Shown: positions 1 to 8,784 of the stretch, in pieces
How the letters are laid out: the number at the start of each line of letters is the position of its first letter
How positions within the stretch are numbered: the stretch's first letter is position 1
Origin: an uncultured Clostridia bacterium
Lineage (GTDB): Bacteria; Bacillota; Clostridia; Christensenellales; Pumilibacteraceae
Assembly (NCBI GenBank): GCA_947588325.1
Contig: CANPYH010000002.1
Coordinates: 1-33,307 of the forward strand
Direction: 5' to 3'
DNA length: 33,307 nt
Position numbers and translations under genes: made by a program
Notes under the pieces: model-generated
What the model was told of the DNA's origin: nothing
Databases searched by the model: none
The model's input: only the letters and a program-made list of their open reading frames with translations

Positions 1-2
1 AT

Positions 3-146
3 AAGAATAAGCCGAGTAATCCGACAGACCCGAACGAGGGAGATGAGGGCACGGGCAACCCCGCTCTTTGGCTGCTCACCCTGCTTGTTATCCCCGCCGT
101 GGGCATACCCGTAGGTGCGGTTATGTGGGTGAGAAAGAGGCGATAA
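3..146 (+). CDS. C-terminal fragment of a surface/membrane-anchored protein (partial at window edge)
   Basis: Frame 3 reads ..NKPSNPTDPNEGDEGTGNPALWLLTLLVIPAVGIPVGAVMWVRKRR* : low-complexity linker, one TM helix, then a basic tail, as in a C-terminal membrane anchor. Confidence 0.6.
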   Translation, partial: KNKPSNPTDPNEGDEGTGNPALWLLTLLVIPAVGIPVGAVMWVRKRR

Positions 147-308
147 GAGAAGGCGCGGTACTCTTCGCCGCGCTTGAGCTTCGGAGCGGGAAAAAGGTTT
201 TGATTGATATATTCTCGCTTGATAGGTAGATAATTTCTACTCGTGCCTTGGGAAAATGACAATCCCCGCTTTTCGAGTAAACCATTGCTTTTCGAGTAAC
301 TAACATTG

Positions 309-508
309 ACAATCCCCTCAGGCGGACTTCGTCCGCCAGCCCCCCTCGACTTCGGGCGGCCCACCTGCTACCCAAGTTTTCGTGTTTATATCCAACAATC
401 TTGTAACGCTACAAGTTAGGTAACATATTCCCCCGAATAGCGGGGCGCGAACGTGGCCGCCCTTAGTAAGAGGGGCTGGCACGGCGTAGCCGTGACTGAG
501 GGGATTGT
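309..508. repeat. Composite MITE-like element: inverted pair of 'ACAATCCCCTCAG..GGGCGGCCAC' units
   Basis: Forward unit 309-363 and inverted unit 453-508 flank a core (CTGCTACCC..CAACAATCTTGTAA..ACAAGTTAGGTAAC..ATTCCCC) that recurs at 24865-25114. Confidence 0.75.
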
Positions 509-579
509 CATATAATCAATACACGTTAAGTAATATATTATCCGATAAGCAAAAATCGTAATATCAAACTATCCTATTG

Positions 580-613
580 AAAAGGCACGCGTTGCAAAAT
601 TGCAACGCGTGCC
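580..613 (-). terminator. Rho-independent terminator of the xylanase operon
   Basis: Perfect 14-bp stem GGCACGCGTTGCAA/TTGCAACGCGTGCC followed by TTTT on the minus strand. Confidence 0.75.
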
Positions 614-712
614 TTGATGTTTAATTTATCCTTTTGCACAAGCCCGAAACGAACCGATATGAGAGCGGCGGAGAGGTGCGCGACATGCCCACCTATTATG
701 CTCCCAGCCAAG

Positions 713-767
713 ACAATCCCCTCAGTCACCTTCGGTGACAGCCCCCCCCTCGACTTCGAGCGGCCCA
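713..767 (+). repeat. ACAATCCCCTCAG-family hairpin repeat unit
   Basis: ACAATCCCCTCAG TCACC-TTC-GGTGA CAGCCCCCCC..CGGCCCAC; same layout as the other units. Confidence 0.7.
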
Positions 768-862
768 CATCTTGCGCCTGACTTGTCGCGCTATTCTATC
801 TTTCGGGGCGGCCAGACATAAAATAAATCTTCTTACACAAGCCTGGAACGAGCCGATATGTA

Positions 863-987
863 GAAGGCACAGAGTACCGCTCAGACGTGCGGGAGAGGTT
901 ATTTCGACACAGGAGTTTACTAAAAACGTAAATGACTGTGTCGAAAATGTTCTCGGCTCGCGCGTATCAGCGGGGCTATGTGACTTC
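863..987 (-). repeat. ~125-bp structured repeat, copy 1 (RNA-like), directly after the xylanase stop codon
   Basis: About 97% identical by eye to 9769-9892 (3 substitutions, 1 indel); contains the hairpin CGACACAG..TTTAC..GTAAA..CTGTGTCG. Confidence 0.8.
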
Positions 988-2154
988 TTACAAAGAGATT
1001 ATCTCATAATACGCTCTCTTCGGCTGCAAATCGCGGGAGAAGATGAGGGGGTACTCGGTATGAATGGAGGTGGAGGCGTAGGTGTGATCGTCGGCGACGC
1101 CCCAGGTGGTTACGTTGGAAACGCGGCCGTGGCCCGCTGCGGTGGGCGCGGAGTACTTGCGGCAAACGCGGAAGATATCGGCGTACATCTCCCCCTGCGC
1201 AATCTCGACTTCGAGGGGGAGTCCGTCAAACGCCTGCGTGGAGCCATTGTAGGGATAGACCTGAATGTCCAGCTCGGTTATGTGCACGTCCAGCCCCATA
1301 TCGGTAAAGGTACGCACGGAGTCCTCAAAGTCCGCCATAAACGCGTCCCTGTCCGCCTCGTATTGCGGCAGACGGTAGTGCGCTTGCATGCCTATGCCGT
1401 CGATAGCGATACCGTCGGCACGCAGCATTTCAACGAGCTTGACGACAGCCTGTCTTTTGAGCGGGTTATTGAGCGTGTAGTCGTTATAGAACAGTTTAAC
1501 GTCGTCGCCGAGGGACTTACGCACCTGATCTGCCGTGCGGAACGCCTCTTTGATAAAGTCCACGCCGCACAGCCCGTACCAATCGAGGGAGTTGTCCCCG
1601 CTCGCCTCGCTGCCCCTGCGCCATATGTCCCCCGAATCGAGCTGGGCCTGGCTGATATTGCCGTGCAAAGCCTCGTTGCATACGTCCCAAACGTACAACT
1701 CGCCCTTAAAGTGCGTCATAACGTCGGTAATGTGCTTTCTTAATATCTCCAGCGCCGACTCTTTGGTCAGCTCTTTTTGCGTGAGCCAGGGCGGCAGAGA
1801 CTTGTACCACACAAGGCAATGCCCGCGCACTTCGGTGTTGTGCTCCTTCGCCCAGGATACCAGACTGTCCCCCGCGCCGAAGGAATATTGCCCCTCTTCG
1901 GGCTCGACAAACCGCCACTTCATCTCGTTTTCGGCGGTGATACTGTTAAAGTGGTGCATAAGCCCCGCTTTGTCGTACCGATTGATATTGCCCGTCAATA
2001 CCGCCGCGCCGACCGAAAAGTTATCCTTGTACTCGTCGCATATGTAGCCGTTATCCGTAAACGTCTCAGGCGAACAAGCCGTTGCGCCCGCCCCGATAAC
2101 GAAGCAAAGCACAACGGCTATTACGCAAACTATTGTTTTTAAGGCTCGCCGCAC
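988..2154 (-). CDS. GH10 endo-1,4-beta-xylanase, lipoprotein
   Basis: Signal peptide with Cys (VIGAGATAC); GH10 motifs VWDVCNEALHG (acid/base Glu) and HITELDIQV (nucleophile Glu). Start codon is GTG with RBS AGAGGTGG. Confidence 0.93.
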   Translation of the reverse strand: MRRALKTIVCVIAVVLCFVIGAGATACSPETFTDNGYICDEYKDNFSVGAAVLTGNINRYDKAGLMHHFNSITAENEMKWRFVEPEEGQYSFGAGDSLVSWAKEHNTEVRGHCLVWYKSLPPWLTQKELTKESALEILRKHITDVMTHFKGELYVWDVCNEALHGNISQAQLDSGDIWRRGSEASGDNSLDWYGLCGVDFIKEAFRTADQVRKSLGDDVKLFYNDYTLNNPLKRQAVVKLVEMLRADGIAIDGIGMQAHYRLPQYEADRDAFMADFEDSVRTFTDMGLDVHITELDIQVYPYNGSTQAFDGLPLEVEIAQGEMYADIFRVCRKYSAPTAAGHGRVSNVTTWGVADDHTYASTSIHTEYPLIFSRDLQPKRAYYEIISL

Positions 2155-2157
2155 TAA

Positions 2158-5100
2158 TTAAACCACCTCTGTAAAGGATATGTCGGTAATTGTTACGGTG
2201 AAGGGCTCCTCAACAGAAGCGGTATATCCCTTGAGTTGTAAATTGAACGGATTTCCGTCTTGTACCGTACCTGTATAAGTCAAAGTTCTGGTCAATTCGT
2301 CGGCTGTAAAATCAGTAAGGCGTTGATTACTTGTAGAATAAACTATTCTGAAGTTCGAAGGGAACGAGGATATAGTTATTTTCATCGAAACCTTATACTT
2401 CTTGCCAATCGCAAAATGAGGTTGAATTTTAAGTCGCGTTTTACCGTCATCGGAACCATTTTCCGAAGTATACGATATAGTCAATGTGCCGTTGTCGAAT
2501 TTAGGCGTTTCGGCATAATTGACGCCGCCCGGATCTGCATAGTACCATTTCCCGGGATTTGCACAAGCAATACCGTCATTATTATAAGATTGTTCGAGAT
2601 CATATGTGGTCGGTATCTCGACTACGCGTTTCTCAACCTTAATATTCTCAATAAGTATGCTTACGCCGTTATAGTCTGTGGTCGGATCAGTAACCTTATG
2701 GGATCTGATAGCAAACGTCTCTTTGTATGTCATTGTGCCTTCGTAGGTCACGCTCTTTTTTGAATTTGCCGTAAGCGAGATATATGCCAAATAAGGTTTA
2801 TCCCAAATAAGATTTGACGAAGACGCCTTAAGTCCGGGTTCCCCAATGCGAAGTTGTATATTTGCAGAAGCCGTAATGTCCATTGTTATCTTGTACGTCG
2901 TCGTGCCGTCGTCAAAGCCAGGCTGATAGCGGAAGTAGAAGTAGTTATCCGTTGCGGGCACTCCATACTCGTTAAAGGTTACACCAATGGAATCACCCTT
3001 TGTCGCACTCTTCTTGATCCAAGGCTCGGTGGTATAGGAGACGACCGTCTTGCTGTCCGTGCCGTAAGTCCATACTCCAGGCGTTTTCCTTGTGTCCGTG
3101 GCACTTTTATTCTCAAGCGGGGTAGCTTCGGGCTCGGGCTCAACTACGCGCTTTTCAAACTTAATATTCTCAACAAGTATGCTTGCTCCGTTTAAGGTTG
3201 TCGTATCTCCTTTAAGCGTATGGGTCTTGATGGAGAATGGATCCTGATTATTCATAGTGCCTTCATACGTTATTGTCAAGGGCTGGTTTGCCGTGAGGTT
3301 CTTGTATAACATATAGGTGCCACTGTAATCAAGGTCTACCCCGTCAGCCTTAAACCCAGGTTCGCCAACGCGAATTTGCATGTCTACGGAAGCGGTGACT
3401 GTTACGGTCGCGGTGTAAGTCGTTGTGCCGTCGTCAAACTTGGGTTGATAGCGGAAGTAGAAGTATTTTTGTGCGGTAATAGCACTTCCCTCATAAGTGT
3501 CAAATGTTACGCCGAGGGAATCGCCCTTTTCGGGATCTGTTTTAATCCAAGGCAATACGGAGTAAGTTATATACGTTACCTCACCTTGTGTTTCATCTGC
3601 GGAATAAACCCATGTTCCAGCCGCGCTTATTGCGCCCGCTCTATCTGTTTTCTTAAGCGGGGTCGCTTCGGGCTCGGGCTCTATGGTGCGCTCGGTAATC
3701 GAGATATCCGTCAAAACTATGCTTGCGCCGTTGAGGTTCTTAACCCCCTCGCCGAGCGCGTCGATTCTGATCGAGAACGGCTCTTTAGTCGATATTGTAC
3801 CGTCATAGTTAATCGCCGTCGCATTGCCTGCGGTTACAGTCTGTTTGGTGATATACTTGTCGCCGTATCCGTCCGTGCCCTCTGCAGGCTGACCGAAACG
3901 AACGGTAGCGTCAACGCTGACTGTGAGCATGAAGCTGATATTATAAGTAGCGGTCTCGGATTCGAACTTCGGCTGAATGCGGAAGTAGAAGTAATTATCC
4001 GTAGCGGGTACGGCGCCCTTGTTAAACATTACGCCCAAGGAATTATCCTTGCTCCAAGGCGCTATAATGAAGTTAATATTGGAGCCGTCGCCGTCGGCGT
4101 GGTAGAACCACTGTCCCGCATTGTCCATAGTTTGACCGTTCTGTTTATCTTCGAGCGGCGCGGTGCCGGGAATAGTTGCCGTAAAGGTTATGTTTTCTAT
4201 TTTGATTTCCAGACCGTCGAGGACTTCGACGCCTGCCGCGGCATGGTTAATGCCGATGGACAGAGGCTCGGTCGGGGTAACCTTGCCGCTGAACTTAACG
4301 GTCTGCGCCTCGTTCGCGGTAATGTGGGGATAGATATAATTGCTTCCGCCGTAGTCCGCGCTGCCGTCCGCCTTAACCCCCGCCTGTCCTACGCGAAGAT
4401 CCAGATCCTCGGTGGCGGTGATGGTAAAGGATACGGTGTAAGTCGCTCCCTCTCCGAATGCGGGTTGCATACGGAAGGAGAATTTGTTGTCTATGATGGG
4501 TCCCTTGTATTGGTAGGTTTTGAAGGTAACGCCAAGGCTGTCCTCCTTAAACCACGGCTTGGTGGAGTATTCAACCGCCGTCTCCTCATTACTTACCATG
4601 TAGTGCCAATTGCCCGCGTCTGCCATAATGGTGTCGCGGTCGGCAAGGGTTATCGCCTCGCTTCCCTCGGGAACAGTAGGCTCCTCGGGCTCGGGCTCAA
4701 CCGTTCTTGCGGTGATCGTGAACTCCTCGACAAGAATGGATACGCCGTTAAGGTTTGCCGTGCCTTCGCCGAGAGACTGTATTCTGATCGAGAAGGGCTC
4801 ACGGGTGGATATCGTACCGTCATAGTTTATCGCGGTTTTCTCGCCCGCTACAACGTCCTGGGTAGACATGTATGCGGCGCCGTATCCGTCCGCGCCCTCT
4901 GCGGGCTGACCGAAACGAATGGTAACGTTCGCGCTCACGGTCACCATAAAGCTGACGTGATAGGTGGTCGTGCCGTCGTCAAACTTGGGCTGGTAACGGA
5001 AATAGAAGTATTTGCCGTCGGCGGGTGCGCTGTATTGGTTAAACGTAGCGCCCATAGATTCGGCGTTATCGCCCATCTTCCAAGGCTCTATGTCAAAGGA

Positions 5101-8100
5101 TATGCCGCCGTCCACATGATAGAACCACTGCCCTGCTGCCCCCATTACGTCCGCATTGCCCTTCTTTTCGAGAGGAACACTGCCCTCTGGTGCGGAAGGC
5201 TTGGGAGCGACGGTGCGCTTTTCGAACTTGATGTTCTGAACAAGTATGGTTGCGCCGTCAAAGGTCTGCGCGCCGTTCTGAAGCGTGTTGGTGCGGATTG
5301 TAAACGGCTCCTGATCGCCGATCGTTCCCTCGAATGTTACGTCCATGGGCACATTGGCTTTGAGCACAGGATATTGCATTCCGTATGCGCCGCCGTATTG
5401 CCATTTACCGTCGGCATATATAGGTGCGCCGACGCGGAGCTGTATGTCAACGGTGGAGGTAATCGTCAGGGTTGCGGTGTAAGTCGTCGTGCCGTCGTCA
5501 AAGCTCGGCTGATAGCTGAAGTAGAAGAAGTTATTCGTCGCGGGTACGCCGTACTTGTCGAAGGTAACGCCGAGGCTGTCGCCCTTAACCCAAGGTTCGG
5601 TGGCGAAAGTCATGGTCGTTCCCTCGTTATCCGCCTCATAAGTCCAGACGCCCGAAGTGTTTACCGCCGTCTTTCTGTTTTGCGCTTCGAGCTTGGTGCT
5701 GCCCTCGGGCGCTTCGGGATCGGGGGGAGCTACGACTTCGACCTTGGTGAAGGAGATATCCGAAACGGTGATAGTGAAAGGCTGTTCCTTCATAAAGCCT
5801 TTGGGCTGTACATAGAAGGGCGTTTCGCCGTCGACTTCGGTCTCATAGTCTATGGTAGCGGAGAGGTTTTCGCCGAAGGAGAGGGTCTTGCCTTCCACGC
5901 CGTATATTACTCTGAAGCCCTTTTCCGTGTTCTCGGTCGCGACGCTCGAGACGGTAACGGTCATGTGCGCCTTATACTTGGTACCGACGGGGAACGCGGG
6001 CTGATAGCGAAGCTGGATAGTGTTGCTTTCGGTGTCCGCTACGGAGGTGAAGGACAAACTTGCCGCACCGTCCGCATATTTGGGCGTTTCCGCCAAGGTG
6101 TACGCCTCGCCCGCGGTGCCGTCAGCGGTGTAATACCACTTGCCGGGATCGCCGCAAACGGTTTTCTTGTCAGCCTTTGTAAGGTCATATCCCGTGGTAG
6201 GCTCGGGCTCGGGCGTGACGGTGCGCTCCTCGAACTCAATACCCGTTACAAGGAACTCGACGCCATCGAGGCTCTCGACGCCTTCGCCGAGCGCGTCGAT
6301 CTTGATCGAGAAGGGCTCGTTTGTCGAGGTTGTGCCGTCGTACGACACTTCGGCGGGCTCGTCTGCCGTAAGGTCGGTGGACTTAAAGCCCTCGCCCGGC
6401 TGACCGTAACGAACGGTTACGTTCGCGCCGACCTTAACCGTGAAGGTCGCGGTGTAGTTCTGGAATTCGGGCTGGTAGCGGAAGTAGAAATCATTCATGC
6501 TTTCATCACCCTGGTCACCGGGTTTGCCGTAAGTGCCGAAGGTTACACCGACGGTGTCGCCCTCGCCCCAGGGACGCTCGGAATATGCCGCCGAGACATC
6601 CTTATCCGCGAAGTAGTACCAAACGCCGGGATCATTGATGGTCTCGCTGTTAGTTCTCTTTTCGAGGGAGTGCTTAACATTGGGGTCGACTTCGGTCTTT
6701 TCGTAGCTGAACTCGCTGACCGAAACGGTTATGGGCGCGCCCTCTGTCGCAAATATTTCGATATGGAAAGGATCCGATCCGGACAATACGCTGCTTGCCG
6801 TTATGGATATATCCTCGTTTGCCGCAAGCTCGTTAAATCTCGTCCTTACCGCGTCGGTGCCTACGTCAATGTTGGCAGGTGCGGTGAGACGAATCTTGAA
6901 GGTTGCGGTGTAGTGCGTGCCGTAACCGTCCTCGAGCCAAGGCTGATAGCGGAGCTGATAGTGCTTGCCCGCGGTTATATTGTTAAGTTCGAGAGTTGCC
7001 GTGCCGTCGGCGTATGCCGCGCTTACAACTTCTCCCTGACCCTTGCCTTCGCCGCTGTCCACCATGTAGAACCACTTATCGGGGTGCTTGACGGTATCCG
7101 CCTTGCCCGCCCAGGTCATTTCATACTCGTCGCCGGGCTGTTCGGGCTCGGGCTGTTCGGGCTCGGGCTCGGGTTCGGGCTGAGGCTCAACGTCACCCGG
7201 CTGGCGGGGACGGAAGGAGATATCCGACATCTCGAAGGACGCGCCCGCAAGACCGGGATCTGCTGTGCGGGGTCCGATATGGAAGGGCTCTGCGTCGGTG
7301 ATCGTACCGAAGTAGGTTACTTCTTTGGACTGACCTGCCGTGACGGTGGTGGATCTGAGCGTGGAGGTGTCTTTGTTCGTGGTGTTATTACCCTCGGCGT
7401 CCTTCTTCCAAGCGGGCTGACCGTAGTTGATTTGTCCGCCGACGCTCATGGTAAGCGTGAAGGTCATGACATATTGACCCTCGTCGTTAGCCTGATCCGC
7501 CGTCGGCTGGTAACGGAAGTAGAAGTATTGATTCCGCTCAAGCGTGTTATATGCGTCGAAGGTTACGCCGACAGCATTGCCGCCGTACCAAGGCGACTGC
7601 TTGAAGCTGATGTTGCTGACGGAGCCGTCGTTGAAGTAGTACCAAACACCGGGAGACTGCATAACTGCGGCATTTTGCGCCTTCTCGAGTTTGCACCAGT
7701 CCTCGGGCCTTGACGGCGAGATGACGTGGACGGTGCAGGTGGCGGTCGTCGCGCCGCGCTGTGCGGTTATGATGACGTCGCCGATATTATCCCCGACCGC
7801 GGTGACTACGCCGCCAGATACCGTCGCAATGGTGACGTCGGAGGACTTCCAGGTCACGGTTCCGCCGTCCGATGATGTCGCCGTCAGCGTTATCTGCTGC
7901 TCGCCCTCGTCGAGGTTAATAGTCGCCTCTGTCTGGGAGATTGTTATCGTTCGGGTAAGTACCGTGATTTCGCAAGTAGCGGACTCGCCGTTCGAGGTCG
8001 TCGCGGTTATGGTAGCCGAGCCTTCGCCTACCGCCGTGACTGTGCCGTTACGAACGGTGGCGACTTTACTGTCGCTCGTATCCCACGTTACCTCTACCCC

Positions 8101-8268
8101 CCCCCCTACGTTTGCGGTGAGGCGGTATGTGTCGCCTACGTACATCGTGCGCTCGGTCTGGTTCAATGTTATCCCGCCGCCGCATGCAGAAAAAGTAGCA
8201 AGCACCAGCGAGAATGACAGGAGAACAGCGAGTACGATGACAATTGCCGATTTTTTGGAAACTCTCAT
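2158..8268 (-). CDS. Giant lipoprotein: two BIG2-like Ig domains plus ~11 tandem ~150-aa beta-rich modules, putative polysaccharide-binding protein
   Basis: Lipobox-like LVLATFSAC; two BIG2-type repeats (VTWDTSDSKVATVRNGTVTAVGEGSATITATT; VTWKSSDVTIATVSGGVVTAVG); recurrent W(F/Y)Y..PW..GDSLGVTF..Y..YFYFRYQP..Y.ATFT..R.GQP modules with PEPEPE linkers. RBS AGGAGG upstream. Confidence 0.88.
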   Translation of the reverse strand: MRVSKKSAIVIVLAVLLSFSLVLATFSACGGGITLNQTERTMYVGDTYRLTANVGGGVEVTWDTSDSKVATVRNGTVTAVGEGSATITATTSNGESATCEITVLTRTITISQTEATINLDEGEQQITLTATSSDGGTVTWKSSDVTIATVSGGVVTAVGDNIGDVIITAQRGATTATCTVHVISPSRPEDWCKLEKAQNAAVMQSPGVWYYFNDGSVSNISFKQSPWYGGNAVGVTFDAYNTLERNQYFYFRYQPTADQANDEGQYVMTFTLTMSVGGQINYGQPAWKKDAEGNNTTNKDTSTLRSTTVTAGQSKEVTYFGTITDAEPFHIGPRTADPGLAGASFEMSDISFRPRQPGDVEPQPEPEPEPEQPEPEQPGDEYEMTWAGKADTVKHPDKWFYMVDSGEGKGQGEVVSAAYADGTATLELNNITAGKHYQLRYQPWLEDGYGTHYTATFKIRLTAPANIDVGTDAVRTRFNELAANEDISITASSVLSGSDPFHIEIFATEGAPITVSVSEFSYEKTEVDPNVKHSLEKRTNSETINDPGVWYYFADKDVSAAYSERPWGEGDTVGVTFGTYGKPGDQGDESMNDFYFRYQPEFQNYTATFTVKVGANVTVRYGQPGEGFKSTDLTADEPAEVSYDGTTSTNEPFSIKIDALGEGVESLDGVEFLVTGIEFEERTVTPEPEPTTGYDLTKADKKTVCGDPGKWYYTADGTAGEAYTLAETPKYADGAASLSFTSVADTESNTIQLRYQPAFPVGTKYKAHMTVTVSSVATENTEKGFRVIYGVEGKTLSFGENLSATIDYETEVDGETPFYVQPKGFMKEQPFTITVSDISFTKVEVVAPPDPEAPEGSTKLEAQNRKTAVNTSGVWTYEADNEGTTMTFATEPWVKGDSLGVTFDKYGVPATNNFFYFSYQPSFDDGTTTYTATLTITSTVDIQLRVGAPIYADGKWQYGGAYGMQYPVLKANVPMDVTFEGTIGDQEPFTIRTNTLQNGAQTFDGATILVQNIKFEKRTVAPKPSAPEGSVPLEKKGNADVMGAAGQWFYHVDGGISFDIEPWKMGDNAESMGATFNQYSAPADGKYFYFRYQPKFDDGTTTYHVSFMVTVSANVTIRFGQPAEGADGYGAAYMSTQDVVAGEKTAINYDGTISTREPFSIRIQSLGEGTANLNGVSILVEEFTITARTVEPEPEEPTVPEGSEAITLADRDTIMADAGNWHYMVSNEETAVEYSTKPWFKEDSLGVTFKTYQYKGPIIDNKFSFRMQPAFGEGATYTVSFTITATEDLDLRVGQAGVKADGSADYGGSNYIYPHITANEAQTVKFSGKVTPTEPLSIGINHAAAGVEVLDGLEIKIENITFTATIPGTAPLEDKQNGQTMDNAGQWFYHADGDGSNINFIIAPWSKDNSLGVMFNKGAVPATDNYFYFRIQPKFESETATYNISFMLTVSVDATVRFGQPAEGTDGYGDKYITKQTVTAGNATAINYDGTISTKEPFSIRIDALGEGVKNLNGASIVLTDISITERTIEPEPEATPLKKTDRAGAISAAGTWVYSADETQGEVTYITYSVLPWIKTDPEKGDSLGVTFDTYEGSAITAQKYFYFRYQPKFDDGTTTYTATVTVTASVDMQIRVGEPGFKADGVDLDYSGTYMLYKNLTANQPLTITYEGTMNNQDPFSIKTHTLKGDTTTLNGASILVENIKFEKRVVEPEPEATPLENKSATDTRKTPGVWTYGTDSKTVVSYTTEPWIKKSATKGDSIGVTFNEYGVPATDNYFYFRYQPGFDDGTTTYKITMDITASANIQLRIGEPGLKASSSNLIWDKPYLAYISLTANSKKSVTYEGTMTYKETFAIRSHKVTDPTTDYNGVSILIENIKVEKRVVEIPTTYDLEQSYNNDGIACANPGKWYYADPGGVNYAETPKFDNGTLTISYTSENGSDDGKTRLKIQPHFAIGKKYKVSMKITISSFPSNFRIVYSTSNQRLTDFTADELTRTLTYTGTVQDGNPFNLQLKGYTASVEEPFTVTITDISFTEVV

Positions 8269-8624
8269 ACTTTCCTCCTTTTATAGGGCGCTCCGCCTTC
8301 TGTTTTTCGCCGCTTTTCGCGGCAATTGCGGATTTTACCCCAATCTACGTATACATTATAACACATATTTTTCTTCTGTGTTTTGCAATTTTTACTTTGT
8401 TATATTGCAATGTTTATTTAGTTGCGGATAGACTTTCCATAAAGTATTTTACCGCAAAGTGAGTTAATATAAAATAGGTTATTGTATTTTATAGTAGTTG
8501 CAGCAATTCGCCCTTTGGTTGCCCGCAAACCACTCGCCGCGCTGGAGCTATGGGGTCGGAAAAAAGGATTTCATTCGGCATATCCTGCTATAGATAAATA
8601 ATTACTTTTCGAGTATTTAACATT

Positions 8625-8668
8625 GACAATCCCCTCAGGCGCAACAAGTTGCGCCTGAGGGGATTGTC
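8625..8668. repeat. Minimal 44-bp perfect palindrome form of the ACAATCCCCTCAG element
   Basis: GACAATCCCCTCAGGCGCAAC-AA-GTTGCGCCTGAGGGGATTGTC: 21-bp perfect arms, 2-nt loop. Confidence 0.85.
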
Positions 8669-8725
8669 TTGTTTGTTACCCGAAAAATAATTATTTGCTT
8701 TCGGGGATTGTCCCTTACCTATTGC

Positions 8726-8753
8726 AAAAGGCACTCTTGTGATGCAGAGTGCC
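8726..8753 (-). terminator. Rho-independent terminator downstream of tmk
   Basis: Minus strand GGCACTCT-gcatcaca-AGAGTGCC-TTTT, ~30 nt past the tmk stop. Confidence 0.75.
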
Positions 8754-8784
8754 CTGAATGCGCGGATATATATATAATGATATT

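Noticed and set aside
772-1743. 323-aa plus-strand ORF over the xylanase and repeat
   Set aside because: Antisense to a clear GH10 gene and running through the dispersed repeat; composition is arbitrary.
3376-7713. 1445-aa plus-strand ORF antisense to the giant lipoprotein
   Set aside because: Shadow ORF created by repeated modules and codon bias of the minus-strand gene; no recognisable domains, no signal or RBS; the sense frame has clear lipoprotein, BIG2 and module structure.
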